Under the pieces are notes generated by a model that ran no database searches, was not told where the DNA came from, and saw only the letters and a list, made by a program, of their open reading frames with translations. Position numbers and translations under genes: made by a program. A stretch of 64,000 nucleotides of DNA from an uncultured Rhodospirillales bacterium (GTDB lineage: Bacteria > Pseudomonadota > Alphaproteobacteria > CACIAM-22H2), in assembly GCA_937926175.1 (NCBI GenBank), contig CALANV010000044.1, positions 200,363 through 264,362 of the forward strand. The letters run 5' to 3'. Positions 24,814-33,476 of the stretch are shown here, piece after piece. Position 1 is the stretch's first letter; each line of letters begins with the position of its first letter.

Positions 24814-25842
24814 CTAGCGCATCGGCAATGCGTAGATCAGGCCCCCCTTGGTCCACTGTTCATTGAGGCCGCGCGGCAGGCCCAGCGGACTGTTGCGTCC
24901 GAGATTCCGCTCGAACATCTCGCCGTAGTTGCCGACTGCCTTGATCGCGTTAACCACCCACTTCGGGTCCAGTTTCAGCGCCTTGCCCAGCTCCGGCGTC
25001 ACGCCCAGCAGCCGGCGCAGATCGGCGTCGTTGGTGGATGCCGCGATCTGTTCGACGTTCGCCGCGGTAATGCCGCTTTCCTCGGCCTGAAAGAGGGCGT
25101 TCACGTACCAGCGGACCACGTCGTACCATTCGTCGTCGCCACGGCGCACGAAGGGGCCGTAGGGCTCCTTGGACAGGCGTTCGTCCAGGATCTTCCAGGC
25201 ACTGGGATCCTCCATCGAGAGCCTCACGGCCGCCAGGTTGCCGACGTCTGAACCGAAGCTGTCGCAGCGGCCGGCCTTCAGCGCGTCGCGCGCCTGCTCG
25301 GAGCGCTCGAACACCACCGGCGTGAAACTGAGATTGTTGCGGCGGAAGAAGTCGGCAGTGATCTGCTCGTTGGTGGTTCCCTGGAGCAGGCAGATGGTGG
25401 CCCCGTCCAACTCGACCGCCTTGTTGATGCCTGAGCTGGCGGCAACCATGAAGCTGTGGCCGTCGTAGAAGTACGGCGTGATCGCCCTCAGCCCCAGGGT
25501 GACGTCGCGCAGCATGGTCTCGGTACTGTTGCGGAACAGCACGTCGACCTCACCGGAGGTGACTGCCGTGAACCGTGTCGAGGGCGTCAGCGGCACGAAA
25601 CGGACCTTCTGCGGGTCGCCGAAGAGCGCCGCGGCAAGGCCGCGGCAGAGATCGACGTCCAGCCCTTTCCACTCGCCGCGCTCGTTGGGATAGCTGAAGC
25701 CGATGAAGCCGGTATTGATGCCGCAGACGAGTTCTCCCCGGGCGAGAACCGCGTCCATCGTGGCGCCGGCTTTGGCCGGCGGTGCCGCCCAGAGAAGCGT
25801 GAAAACAGCCGTGGCAACAGCCGAAATTGTGCGCCTAAACAT
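24814..25842 (-). CDS. Periplasmic amino-acid-binding protein (AapJ-type)
   Basis: A 342-residue family 3 binding protein. The signal peptide is MFRRTISAVATAVFTLLWA with likely cleavage after AKA. The mature part has LARGELVCGINTGFIGFSYP, GLDVDLCRGLAAALFGDPQK and PLTPSTRFTAVTSGEVDVLF, closely following AapJ. In AapJ proteins as I recall them the stretch NTTWT follows; here it is NSTET, so the ligand range may differ. AGGGGG lies 7 nt before the ATG. It heads the operon: binding protein, PLP enzyme, two permeases. The divergent LysR gene shares the upstream region. Confidence 0.92.
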   Translation of the reverse strand: MFRRTISAVATAVFTLLWAAPPAKAGATMDAVLARGELVCGINTGFIGFSYPNERGEWKGLDVDLCRGLAAALFGDPQKVRFVPLTPSTRFTAVTSGEVDVLFRNSTETMLRDVTLGLRAITPYFYDGHSFMVAASSGINKAVELDGATICLLQGTTNEQITADFFRRNNLSFTPVVFERSEQARDALKAGRCDSFGSDVGNLAAVRLSMEDPSAWKILDERLSKEPYGPFVRRGDDEWYDVVRWYVNALFQAEESGITAANVEQIAASTNDADLRRLLGVTPELGKALKLDPKWVVNAIKAVGNYGEMFERNLGRNSPLGLPRGLNEQWTKGGLIYALPMR

Positions 25843-26025
25843 TGTTTGCCCCCTGTAGTTTCGAGCCGTCGATCAGGCGGCGGCTGCCTTCCCGGGCGCG
25901 ATCCTGGCGTTGATTGCACCTTTCTTTCGGGCCGTTGGCGCCGCGCCCTGATACAGCCTGTACTGTCCCCCGGACGGTCACGCTGCGATTGTTAAACAGC
26001 GGCAAATACAGGGAAAAGCGATTGA

Positions 26026-26046
26026 TTCTCATTTCATTCTTGAGAA
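26026..26046. promoter_or_regulatory. Inverted repeat TTCTCA-N9-TGAGAA, candidate LysR site
   Basis: Perfect 6-nt arms (26026-26031 and 26041-26046) flank 9 nt, containing a T-N13-A core with the dyad form LysR-type regulators use. It lies just upstream of the LysR gene and 184 nt from the divergent transporter operon, so it would fit autoregulation best, with activation of the operon possible through a second site. Confidence 0.5.
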
Positions 26047-26056
26047 AATTTCACAA

Positions 26057-27019
26057 ATGGCACGGGAAAATGCGATGAGGGGAATCGGCTCGATCTCTCA
26101 GTTGATCGCCTTCGCGAAGATCGCGGAGACGGGCAGCCTGACGAAGGCGGCGCGCGAGCTGAACGTGACCCCCTCGGCGGTCAGCAAATCGCTTTCCCAG
26201 CTCGAGGATCGCCTGGGCGTTTTGCTGGTGAAGCGCACGACGCGCAGCCTGTCGCTGACCGATCAGGGATACGCCTTCTTCGAGCACGCCCGCACGCTGC
26301 TGGAGGAGATCGAGCGGGCGATCGAGGAGACCAACCGCTTCAGGACGCGTCTCGAAGGCACGCTGCGCATTACCAGTTCTATCGCCTTCGGTCTGTCGCA
26401 GCTCCAGCCGCTCATTGCGCGCTATATGGAAGCCCACCCCCACGTGACGATCGTCCTGTCGCTGGACGACCGCTTCGTGAACCTCGCCGAGGAACAATTC
26501 GACGTGGCGGTGCGCGTGACTGCTGCCAGCGACTGGGGCTACGCGGCCCGAAACCTTGGCCCGATCCGCTGGGTTTACTGCGCATCCCCGCGCTATCTGG
26601 AGGCCCGGGGGGAGCCGTTGCGGCCGAGCGACCTCGTGAACCACCGGTGTCTTGCCTACCCGGCCATGATGCCCAACGGCCTATGGTCGTTCCGCCGTGA
26701 TGACCAGGTGGAGGAGATCAAGATCAACCCGGCGATGATCTGCAACAGCAGCTCGGCGATCTTGCAGGCCGTGCTCAGCGGCCAGGGCATCGCCTGCCTT
26801 CCGACCTACGTGGCCTCCAAAAGCATCGTCGCAAAGGAAGTGTCGCTGGTGCTGCCGCAGTACCGCGCGGCCATGTCGCATACCCTCTATGCCATGTACT
26901 TCAAGAGCAAGCACGGCAATCCCGTCATCCGCAGCTTTCTCGACTTCATCGCCGGCGAGATCGGGGACAAGGCGCCTTGGGACATGGAGATCGAGCACGC
27001 GCTCGGCGTGGCGGTGTAG
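26057..27019 (+). CDS. LysR-family transcriptional regulator
   Basis: This 320-residue regulator has an N-terminal winged helix-turn-helix (IAETGSLTKAARELNVTPS, then AVSKSLSQLEDRLGVLLVKR) and a LysR substrate-binding domain with RITSSIAFGLSQLQPLIARY and EEQFDVAVRVTAASDWGYAA. The LysR_substrate subgroup looks like the AaeR/DsdC-like cluster, but the ligand is unknown. An alternative start at ATG 26075 (MRGIGSISQL) has GGGA upstream and cannot be excluded. Divergent position suggests it controls the amino-acid transporter operon at 21267-25842, probably responding to the imported amino acid. Confidence 0.92.
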   Translation: MARENAMRGIGSISQLIAFAKIAETGSLTKAARELNVTPSAVSKSLSQLEDRLGVLLVKRTTRSLSLTDQGYAFFEHARTLLEEIERAIEETNRFRTRLEGTLRITSSIAFGLSQLQPLIARYMEAHPHVTIVLSLDDRFVNLAEEQFDVAVRVTAASDWGYAARNLGPIRWVYCASPRYLEARGEPLRPSDLVNHRCLAYPAMMPNGLWSFRRDDQVEEIKINPAMICNSSSAILQAVLSGQGIACLPTYVASKSIVAKEVSLVLPQYRAAMSHTLYAMYFKSKHGNPVIRSFLDFIAGEIGDKAPWDMEIEHALGVAV

Positions 27020-27054
27020 ACAAGGCGCGCCGTCTGTGCGGTCCGCAAGCGGCA

Positions 27055-27081
27055 ACGTGGGCAGCACGTCGACAATTTTTG
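27055..27081 (+). terminator. Weak terminator-like hairpin after the LysR gene
   Basis: ACGTG and CACGT pair over a 5-nt loop (27055-27069), followed at once by TCGACAATTTTTG. The stem is only 5 nt, so this is a weak call; its position 36 nt after the LysR stop is what suggests termination. Confidence 0.3.
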
Positions 27082-27176
27082 TTTTGCGGTCTTGATTAAT
27101 GCAAGCTGCCGTCCGGCGCGATTGCGCGACAGCTCGTCTACCGCGATCGATAGTGCGGTCGGTCAGGTTTCGACAC

Positions 27177-28274
27177 TCAAGACTGACACGACTTCTTGAA
27201 AGGCGCCGGATCCTCGCGTGGCAAGTCCTTGTTCGCGCGCGGCCAGGCGTGCAGTACCGCCTGAACGAAGGTGGCCAGCGGCACCGCGAAGAACGCGCCC
27301 CAGAATCCCCACAGGCCGCCGAAGAACAGGATGGCGACGATCACGGCGACCGGGTGGAGATTCACTACCTCGCTCATGAGAAGCGGGTTGAGGACGTAGC
27401 CGTCCAGCATGTGGATCACCGTGTAGGCGGCGACCACGTAAACGAACTCGGCGCCGATGCCCCATTGAAAGTAGGCGACGGCGGCGACAGGCACGGTGAC
27501 GACGGTCGCACCGACGAAGGGCAGCAGCGTCGACAGCCCGCTGAGCACCGCAAGCAGTGCCGCATACTGCAGCCCCATCAGGGCGAAGACGAGGTAGGTC
27601 ACCACGCCGACGATCACGATTTCGAGCAGCTTGCCGCGGACGTAGTTGTCGATCTGCAACATCGTCTCGCGCCAAACCCGGATCGACAGGTCGCGTTCGC
27701 TCGGCAGCAGATCCGCCACCCAGGCCGCGATCCGGGACTGGTCCCGCATGAAGAAGAAGACGAGGAACGGCACCAGCACCAGGTATATGGCGGCGGTGGC
27801 AAGCGCGCTGAGCGAGGAGACGGAATAGGCGAGGATATGCTGGCTGGCCAAGAGCAGCTCGCGCTGAAGCTGCGCGATGGCGGCCTCGATCTGTTCGGCG
27901 GAAACGAGCTTCGGATACTGCTCCGGCAACTCGAGCAGGGCCTGGCGTGCGCTCGCCAGCATTGCCGGGAGCTGCGAGATCAGGTCGGTCGTCTGGCGGA
28001 TCAGGATCGGCAGCAGCGCCGTCACTGTCAGCAGCAGCACCGCCAGGAAGGCAATGAACACGGTCCATACGGCGATGCCACGCGGGACGCCGAAACGGCT
28101 CAAGCGGACAACCAGCCCGTGCAGCAGGTATGCGACGACGATCCCGGCGATGATCGGCGCCATGATCCGTCCGAGCAGCGCGATCGCCACGGTCGCCACC
28201 AGCAGGAGCGCAACCAGGACGACGACCTGGGGGTCGGAGAACGTGCGGGCGAGCCAGTCGCGGATGAGCTGCAT
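27177..28274 (-). CDS. AI-2E family transporter (YdgG/TqsA-type permease)
   Basis: A 365-residue inner-membrane protein with about eight hydrophobic segments. The family core is NYVRGKLLEIVIVGVVTYLV followed by GLSTLLPFVGATVVTVPVAA and a glycine-rich end, LFFGGLWGFWGAFFAVPLAT. A large soluble loop (about residues 85-140) contains ALLELPEQYPKLVSAEQIEA. Despite the family name, few members have been shown to export autoinducer-2; others act in Na+/H+ exchange or have no known substrate. It is monocistronic, with an inverted repeat just before its start codon. Confidence 0.9.
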   Translation of the reverse strand: MQLIRDWLARTFSDPQVVVLVALLLVATVAIALLGRIMAPIIAGIVVAYLLHGLVVRLSRFGVPRGIAVWTVFIAFLAVLLLTVTALLPILIRQTTDLISQLPAMLASARQALLELPEQYPKLVSAEQIEAAIAQLQRELLLASQHILAYSVSSLSALATAAIYLVLVPFLVFFFMRDQSRIAAWVADLLPSERDLSIRVWRETMLQIDNYVRGKLLEIVIVGVVTYLVFALMGLQYAALLAVLSGLSTLLPFVGATVVTVPVAAVAYFQWGIGAEFVYVVAAYTVIHMLDGYVLNPLLMSEVVNLHPVAVIVAILFFGGLWGFWGAFFAVPLATFVQAVLHAWPRANKDLPREDPAPFKKSCQS

Positions 28275-28298
28275 ATCACCGTCGCGATGCGGACAGGA

Positions 28299-28317
28299 GA
28301 TAAGGGCGGGCCTTATC
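28299..28317. promoter_or_regulatory. Inverted repeat GATAAGG-N5-CCTTATC in the AI-2E-type gene leader
   Basis: Perfect 7-nt arms flank GCGGG, 24 nt upstream of the transporter start. It could be an operator or a leader hairpin. Nothing in the neighbourhood identifies a cognate protein, though a PadR-like regulator gene lies only 0.1 kb further upstream. Confidence 0.45.
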
Positions 28318-28408
28318 CCTCGACAGGCTGGAGGGCAGTCCTCATGTTGAGCCTATTCGGCGCACGAGGGCAAGATCGGGGTGTCTCCAAATCTTCAAGT
28401 TCCCGGCG

Positions 28409-28966
28409 CTAGAGCGCCGCGCGCCGCTCCTTGTACCAGGCAAGGCGCTCTTCCGCCTGCGCGATGTCCTGCTTCAGCCAGTCGCCGAGCAGGTTGCCCT
28501 CCGCGTACTGCTGGCGCAGGTCGTTGAGGCGGGTGATCTCGGCGGTCGTCAGCTCGACGAGCATGTCGAGCTGGGCGCGTTGATCATGCACGGGCAGCAG
28601 ATGAAGGAAGCGGAGCTTGAGCGCGATGACCAGTTTCGACAGGTCGGTCAACGGCGTGCGCACCCGGCTCGTCAGCAGCTTGTGCAATGCGGCGCGCCCG
28701 GCATCGGTCAGCTGAACCTGGGTGTCGGCCGTCAGGCTTTGGCCGGGGGCGGCACGCGGCCCGATCGGCTCGATCAGGCCCTCATACCGCAGAAGCTCGA
28801 TCGACGTGCCGAGGATGTCCAGCGTCGGTCCCAGCATGCGGCTGACGAAATGGCGCACCTCGACGGCGAGCTCGCCATAGTGCTTCGGCCCGGCGGACAG
28901 GATACCCAGAGACGCCAGGCGGACAGCTTCCGTCGGGATGAGTGACTGGTCGCGGAACATCGGCAT
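28409..28966 (-). CDS. PadR-like winged-helix regulator (tentative)
   Basis: 185 residues from ATG 28966; in-frame alternatives are GTG 28969 and ATG 28960. The first half is compatible with a winged helix-turn-helix: LASLGILSAGPKHYGELAVE, then GTSIELLRYEGLIEPIG and VQLTDAGRAALHKLLTSRV, where the LTDAGR element is typical of PadR wings. The second half is helical (LDMLVELTTAEITRLNDLRQ, LAWYKERRAAL), like the dimerisation arm of PadR-type proteins. No ligand is evident. It lies upstream of the AI-2E-type gene on the same strand, so regulation of that gene is a reasonable guess. Confidence 0.6.
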   Translation of the reverse strand: MPMFRDQSLIPTEAVRLASLGILSAGPKHYGELAVEVRHFVSRMLGPTLDILGTSIELLRYEGLIEPIGPRAAPGQSLTADTQVQLTDAGRAALHKLLTSRVRTPLTDLSKLVIALKLRFLHLLPVHDQRAQLDMLVELTTAEITRLNDLRQQYAEGNLLGDWLKQDIAQAEERLAWYKERRAAL

Positions 28967-29002
28967 CACTCTACCATGTCTTGGGCGTCCGGTGCGGCGA
29001 AA

Positions 29003-29827
29003 TCACGCCTCGCCGCGCAACCGCGCCGCACGTCGGCGCAGGAGCTCGACGCAGGCCATCAGTGCGACCGAGGTGAGGATCAGCAGGGTCGCGGCGGCGG
29101 TGATCGTCAGGCTTATATTCTCGTTGATTCCGCTGAACATCTGGCGCGGCAGCGTACGCTGGCCGGGGCCGGCGAGGAACAGCGCCATGATGACGTCGTC
29201 GAATGAGATCGCGAACGCGAACAGCGCGCCCGAGACAACTCCGGGCATGATCAGCGGCAGCATGACCCGGAAGAACGCCGTGACGGGGCTGGCCCCCAGG
29301 CTGCCGGCGGCACGCAGCAGCGTCGGATCGAATCCGGTCAGCGTGGCGAGCACGGTGATCACGACGAACGGTGTCGCGAGCGCGGTGTGGGCGAGGATCA
29401 ACCCCGTATAGCTGTTCGTCAGGCCGGCAGGGGCGAAGGCGAAGTAGATGCCGACCGCCGCGACCACCTCCGGCACGACCATGGGCGAGGCGATGAAGGC
29501 GATGGCGGCGGCCCGGCCGGGGAAGCGGGTGCGCCACAGACCGATCGCGGCGAGCGTTCCAAGTGCCGATGCCAGTACCGTCGCCGCGATCCCGACGACA
29601 AGGCTGTTCCAGATGGCCGGCAGCCAGAACTGCGACGTGAAGAACTCCGCGTACCAGCGCGTGCTGAGCCCGGGCAGGGGATAGTGCAGGAAAGACCCGG
29701 CGCTGAACGACAGCGGCACGATCGCCAGGATCGGCAGTACGAGGAACAGGCAAACGAGCGCCGTGACCGCATAAAGGACGACGCGCGAGATCCGCTGGCC
29801 GGTGGTTGCGTTCGGCGGCAGCGCCAT
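29003..29827 (-). CDS. Polyamine-type ABC transporter permease (PotC-like)
   Basis: A 274-residue permease with six helices. It begins at ATG 29827, or possibly at GTG 29836, which overlaps the stop of the previous permease gene (GTGA). The docking loop is LRAAGSLGASPVTAFFRVML and it is followed by FAISFDDVIMALFLAGPGQR, the PotC/PotI signature around the Asp pair. It forms the channel with the PotB-like permease. It is the last gene of the hemA-transporter operon. The imported solute could be putrescine, spermidine or another small cationic or amino compound. Confidence 0.9.
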   Translation of the reverse strand: MALPPNATTGQRISRVVLYAVTALVCLFLVLPILAIVPLSFSAGSFLHYPLPGLSTRWYAEFFTSQFWLPAIWNSLVVGIAATVLASALGTLAAIGLWRTRFPGRAAAIAFIASPMVVPEVVAAVGIYFAFAPAGLTNSYTGLILAHTALATPFVVITVLATLTGFDPTLLRAAGSLGASPVTAFFRVMLPLIMPGVVSGALFAFAISFDDVIMALFLAGPGQRTLPRQMFSGINENISLTITAAATLLILTSVALMACVELLRRRAARLRGEA

Positions 29828-29832
29828 GCGTT

Positions 29833-31074
29833 TCACCCGGGTCTCACCCGGCCGAACCCGACGAGCCGTCCGTAGACGGCGCAGAGCACGAGCGTTGCCG
29901 CGAGCAGCAGGATCGACAGCGCGGCGGCCATGCCCCAGTTGATGGTCCGGCTGGCATAGAACGCGATCAGATAGCTGATCATCTGGTCTTCGGCGCCGCC
30001 GACGAGGGCCGGCGTTATGTAATAGCCGAGTGCCTGAATGAACACGAGCAGACAGCCGGCGCCGATCCCCGGCAAAGTCTGCGGCAGATAGACGCGGCGG
30101 AAAACGGTGAACGGTGGCGCACCCAGCGAGGCGGCCGCCCGCAGATGCACGGCTGGAATCCCCTTCATCACGCTGTAGAGCGGGAGAATCATGAAGGGAA
30201 GCAGAATATGGGTCATCGCCACGTAGACGGCGAAGCGGTTGAAGATCATTTCCAGCGGCTGCTCGATGATCCCGATTCCGAGCAGCAGGCTGTTGACGAT
30301 GCCTTCGCGCTGCAGGACGACGACCCATGCTGCCGTGCGCACCAGAAGCGATGTCCAGAACGGCAGGAGCACGAAGATCATCAACAGGCCTGCCGAACGG
30401 GCCGGCAGCGTGGCCAGCACATAGGCAACGGGATAGCCGAGCACGAGGCAAAGCGCCGTGACCACGCCGGAAATCAGGAATGTTCGCGCGATCACGTCGA
30501 TGAAAATCGCCTGGTCTTCGGGTGCCGCGACGATGTTCCCGTCGGCATCGCGCCGCAGATCGAGGGCGGCCAGCAGGTAGAAGTCGCCGACCGGGCCACT
30601 GGCGCGACGGATCGCGGCCCAGGTCTCCCGCTCGCCCCATTTGGGGTCGATCCCGATCAGGGTGTCGCGGGCGCTGTCGATCTCGGCCGGCAGACGCCGT
30701 GCCGTCGAGAACATCAGGGATCGGAACCCGTTGATGTCGTAGTTGAGGCGGGTAGCCGCCGCGGCCAGCGTGCCGGCCGAGCGCGCCTCGCGCATGTCGG
30801 CGACCAGCGCCGCGAATGCCACCTCCGGCGGGAGCTCCCGGCCGTCCCACGTCGCGAGCGCGGCGGTCGTGCGCGGAAGCACGCTCGGTACCTCGGGGTC
30901 CAAGATGCCGCGCGAAAGCAGCGCGCCGATCGGGCCGATATACGTCAGCAGCAGGAAGACGAGCAGCGGCGCGACGAGGGCGATCGCCGTCACCTGCTGT
31001 CGGCGCTGGCTGCGCCGCAGCAGGCGTTTGAGCGCGGGAATCTCGGTCGTTTCGACGGTGGCTGCCTGAATCAC
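29833..31074 (-). CDS. Polyamine-type ABC transporter permease (PotB-like)
   Basis: 413 residues from GTG 31074, longer than PotB (about 275-310) because of an N-terminal cytoplasmic tail and a large periplasmic loop between the first two helices (residues about 60-190, with LPRTTAALATWDGRELPPE and PKWGERETWAAIRRASGPVG). Such extended loops are known in PotB-like permeases of rhizobia. The core has the docking loop LRAAASLGAPPFTVFRRVYL and ITPALVGGAEDQMISYLIAF. It overlaps the PotC-like gene only if that gene starts at GTG 29836. Confidence 0.88.
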   Translation of the reverse strand: MIQAATVETTEIPALKRLLRRSQRRQQVTAIALVAPLLVFLLLTYIGPIGALLSRGILDPEVPSVLPRTTAALATWDGRELPPEVAFAALVADMREARSAGTLAAAATRLNYDINGFRSLMFSTARRLPAEIDSARDTLIGIDPKWGERETWAAIRRASGPVGDFYLLAALDLRRDADGNIVAAPEDQAIFIDVIARTFLISGVVTALCLVLGYPVAYVLATLPARSAGLLMIFVLLPFWTSLLVRTAAWVVVLQREGIVNSLLLGIGIIEQPLEMIFNRFAVYVAMTHILLPFMILPLYSVMKGIPAVHLRAAASLGAPPFTVFRRVYLPQTLPGIGAGCLLVFIQALGYYITPALVGGAEDQMISYLIAFYASRTINWGMAAALSILLLAATLVLCAVYGRLVGFGRVRPG

Positions 31075-31171
31075 CGTTGATATCCCGACGGACGGCAGGC
31101 CGGTCGCACCGGACCACGGCCGGTGCGCGCCGGCAGCCCTGGCGTACGGATCGGTCCCGGTGCGGTTGCTT

Positions 31172-32224
31172 CTAGCGTGCCACCCACGCGTTAAAACGCT
31201 GGTTCAGCCGGTCAAGGTTCTCGACCCAGAACGGCTCGTTGATGTAGAGGGCGGTCGCGATGTTCTCGGGCGCCGTCGGCAGCTCGGGCAGGATTTTCGG
31301 ATCGATCATTGCGGTCGCTGCCTTCGCTGTCACGCCATAGGGAATTTTGGCCGGCAGCTTTGCCTGGTTCTCGGGCAGGCTGGCGAAGTGGATGAACTGC
31401 TCGGCCTGCGCCTTGTTGGGCGTGCCTTTCATGATCACCCAATAGTCGACCGTATACAGGCTGTTCTGCCAGACGATGCGGAAGTTCTTCTTGTCATTCT
31501 GGTTGGCGGCGGCGATGCGGCCGTTATATGCGGACGTCATCGCGACCTCGCCCGCGGCGAGAAGCTGCGGCGGCTGCGATCCCTTTTCCCACCAGATCAG
31601 ATGGGGCTTCAGCTCGTCCAGCTTGCGGAAGGCGCGCTCGATCCCCGCCTCGGTCGCGAGCGTCTTGTAGACCTCCGCCGGCGGCACGCCGTCGGCCATC
31701 AGCGCGATCTCGAGATTGGTCTTCGGGCCCTTGCGCAGCGCGCGCTTGCCCGGCCACTTCTGCACGTTCCAGAAGTCGGCCCACGATTTCGGCCCGTCCT
31801 TGATGCGGTCCGCGTCGTAGGACAGGATGAAGTTGTAGACGATGGTGCCGACGCCGCACTCATGCACCGCGTCGTCCATGAGCTTGTCCTTGCCGCCGAC
31901 CTTCTCCCAGTCGATCTTCTCGTACAGGCCTTCCTCGCAGCCGAGGACGAGTTCCTCGGACTCCACCTGGACGACGTCCCAGTTGTTGTTTCCGCCCTGA
32001 ATCTTCGCGCGCAGGACGCCGACGCCGCCGTCCCAGCTTTCCTCGAGCAGTTTGATCTTGGTGGCCTCAACGAACGGTTTGAAATAAACCTCTCGTTGCG
32101 CATCCTGATAGGCACCGCCCCAGGACACGACGGTGAGGTCACGGGCTGCTGCCGGACCGGCAACGGCGACGGTAACGAGTGCGCCGGCGGCTATTCCGGC
32201 GAGGATGGTCTTACGGCCATTCAT
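31172..32224 (-). CDS. Polyamine-type periplasmic binding protein (PotD/PotF-like)
   Basis: 350 residues from ATG 32224, chosen because GGAGG lies 6 nt upstream; a GTG at 32236 is also in frame. The signal peptide is MNGRKTILAGIAAGALVTVA with cleavage likely after AAA. The mature part has LTVVSWGGAYQDAQREVYFK, the start typical of this group, then WDVVQVESEELVLGCEEGLY and YNFILSYDADRIKDGPKSWA. This is the subgroup often annotated as spermidine/putrescine binding in rhizobia, but its ligands vary. It lies 103 nt after the ATPase gene. Confidence 0.9.
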   Translation of the reverse strand: MNGRKTILAGIAAGALVTVAVAGPAAARDLTVVSWGGAYQDAQREVYFKPFVEATKIKLLEESWDGGVGVLRAKIQGGNNNWDVVQVESEELVLGCEEGLYEKIDWEKVGGKDKLMDDAVHECGVGTIVYNFILSYDADRIKDGPKSWADFWNVQKWPGKRALRKGPKTNLEIALMADGVPPAEVYKTLATEAGIERAFRKLDELKPHLIWWEKGSQPPQLLAAGEVAMTSAYNGRIAAANQNDKKNFRIVWQNSLYTVDYWVIMKGTPNKAQAEQFIHFASLPENQAKLPAKIPYGVTAKAATAMIDPKILPELPTAPENIATALYINEPFWVENLDRLNQRFNAWVAR

Positions 32225-32327
32225 CGGAGCCTCCACGGGAAAGCGGCCCGTTCTGACGGGGCCAGTCGAGGCACCGAGTGTATGATTCGGCTACGGCAAC
32301 GACAAGATGGCGGGACGGCCCCGAGGT

Positions 32328-33431
32328 CTATTCGGGCCTGAACGCGAGGCAGTCTGCCGCCTCGAAGACGGCCTCGACACGCATTCCCGGAAGGGGAACG
32401 GGATTGCGGCGTCCGGCCGGAAGCTTGATCGCGCAGTCGTGCCGGCCGGCAAGCGACACCCGGAGGCGCGTATGGTCGCCGAGATAGATCACCTCGCGAA
32501 TTTCGGCGGCTAGGCGGTTGCGTGCCGATGATCCGTCGGGATCGGACGGATCGGCGAGCGTGATCCGTTCCGGCCGCAGCAGAACGGATGTTGCGTCCCC
32601 GGTTCCGACGTCGATTGGCCTTGCGAGAATCGGCGTGCCGTCGTCGAGCCGCACCCGGCAATGCGCGCCGTCAATCGCCTCGACCACGCCGGCGAGGCGA
32701 TTGCTCTCGCCGATGAAGCTGGCGACGAATGCATTGCGGGGCTGTTCGTAGACCGCGGCCGGCGTGTCGATCTGCTGGATCACCCCGCGATGGAAGACCG
32801 CGATCCGATCCGACATGGTGAGCGCTTCGGCCTGGTCGTGCGTCACGTAGACGATGGTGATTCCCAGCCGTTCGTGAAGGCGGCGGATCTCGAGTTGCAT
32901 CTCCTCGCGGAGCTGCTTGTCGAGGGCGCCGAGCGGCTCGTCCATCAGCACGAGTTTCGGCTCGAACACGAGTGCACGGGCAAGCGCGACACGCTGCTGT
33001 TGGCCGCCGGACAGCTGCGCAGGCCGCCGTTCGCCGAAGCCCGACAGCCGGACCGTGTCCAGCGCGCGGGCGACCCGCACTGCTATGTCCGACCGCGGCA
33101 CGCCGCGCACGCTCAGCGGAAAAGCAATGTTTTCCGCAACCGTCATATGCGGGAACAGCGCGTAATTCTGGAAGACGACGCCGATGTCGCGCCGATGCGG
33201 CGGCACCCGCGCGAGGTCGCGGCCGGCCAGCATGATCTGCCCGGCCGTCGGGGTCTCGAACCCGGCGAGCATCATCAGGGTCGTGGTCTTGCCCGAGCCC
33301 GACGGTCCCAGCAGCGTCAGGAACTCGCCGTCGAAGATATCGAGGTCGAGATCTTTGACGACGAGCGTCTCGCCGTCATAGGTCTTTCGCACGCCGCGAA
33401 GCTGGGCGAGGACGTGGCGCAGTTTGCTCAT
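32328..33431 (-). CDS. Polyamine-type ABC transporter ATPase (PotA-like)
   Basis: 367 residues from ATG 33431 (MSKLRHVLAQ); the frame stays open to 33458. The N-terminal ATPase has Walker A GPSGSGKTT, Q-loop FQNYALFPHMTV, signature LSGGQQQRVALARALVFEP and Walker B LVLMDEPLGALD. The C-terminal 120 residues form the OB-fold regulatory domain (TOBE) with SNRLAGVVEAIDG and LLRPERITLADPSD. It energises the two permeases encoded downstream. It starts 45 nt after the hemA stop, so it is probably translated from the hemA transcript. Confidence 0.93.
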   Translation of the reverse strand: MSKLRHVLAQLRGVRKTYDGETLVVKDLDLDIFDGEFLTLLGPSGSGKTTTLMMLAGFETPTAGQIMLAGRDLARVPPHRRDIGVVFQNYALFPHMTVAENIAFPLSVRGVPRSDIAVRVARALDTVRLSGFGERRPAQLSGGQQQRVALARALVFEPKLVLMDEPLGALDKQLREEMQLEIRRLHERLGITIVYVTHDQAEALTMSDRIAVFHRGVIQQIDTPAAVYEQPRNAFVASFIGESNRLAGVVEAIDGAHCRVRLDDGTPILARPIDVGTGDATSVLLRPERITLADPSDPDGSSARNRLAAEIREVIYLGDHTRLRVSLAGRHDCAIKLPAGRRNPVPLPGMRVEAVFEAADCLAFRPE

Positions 33432-33476
33432 GTCGGGCTCGGGCGGGGTCATGCGCATGCGCGCCGGCCCGTCGGG

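Noticed and set aside
26057..26073. TGGCACGGGAAAATGC as a sigma54-type -24/-12 element
   Set aside because: The -24 part fits but the -12 box lacks the TTGC core at the right spacing, and the site covers the LysR start codon.
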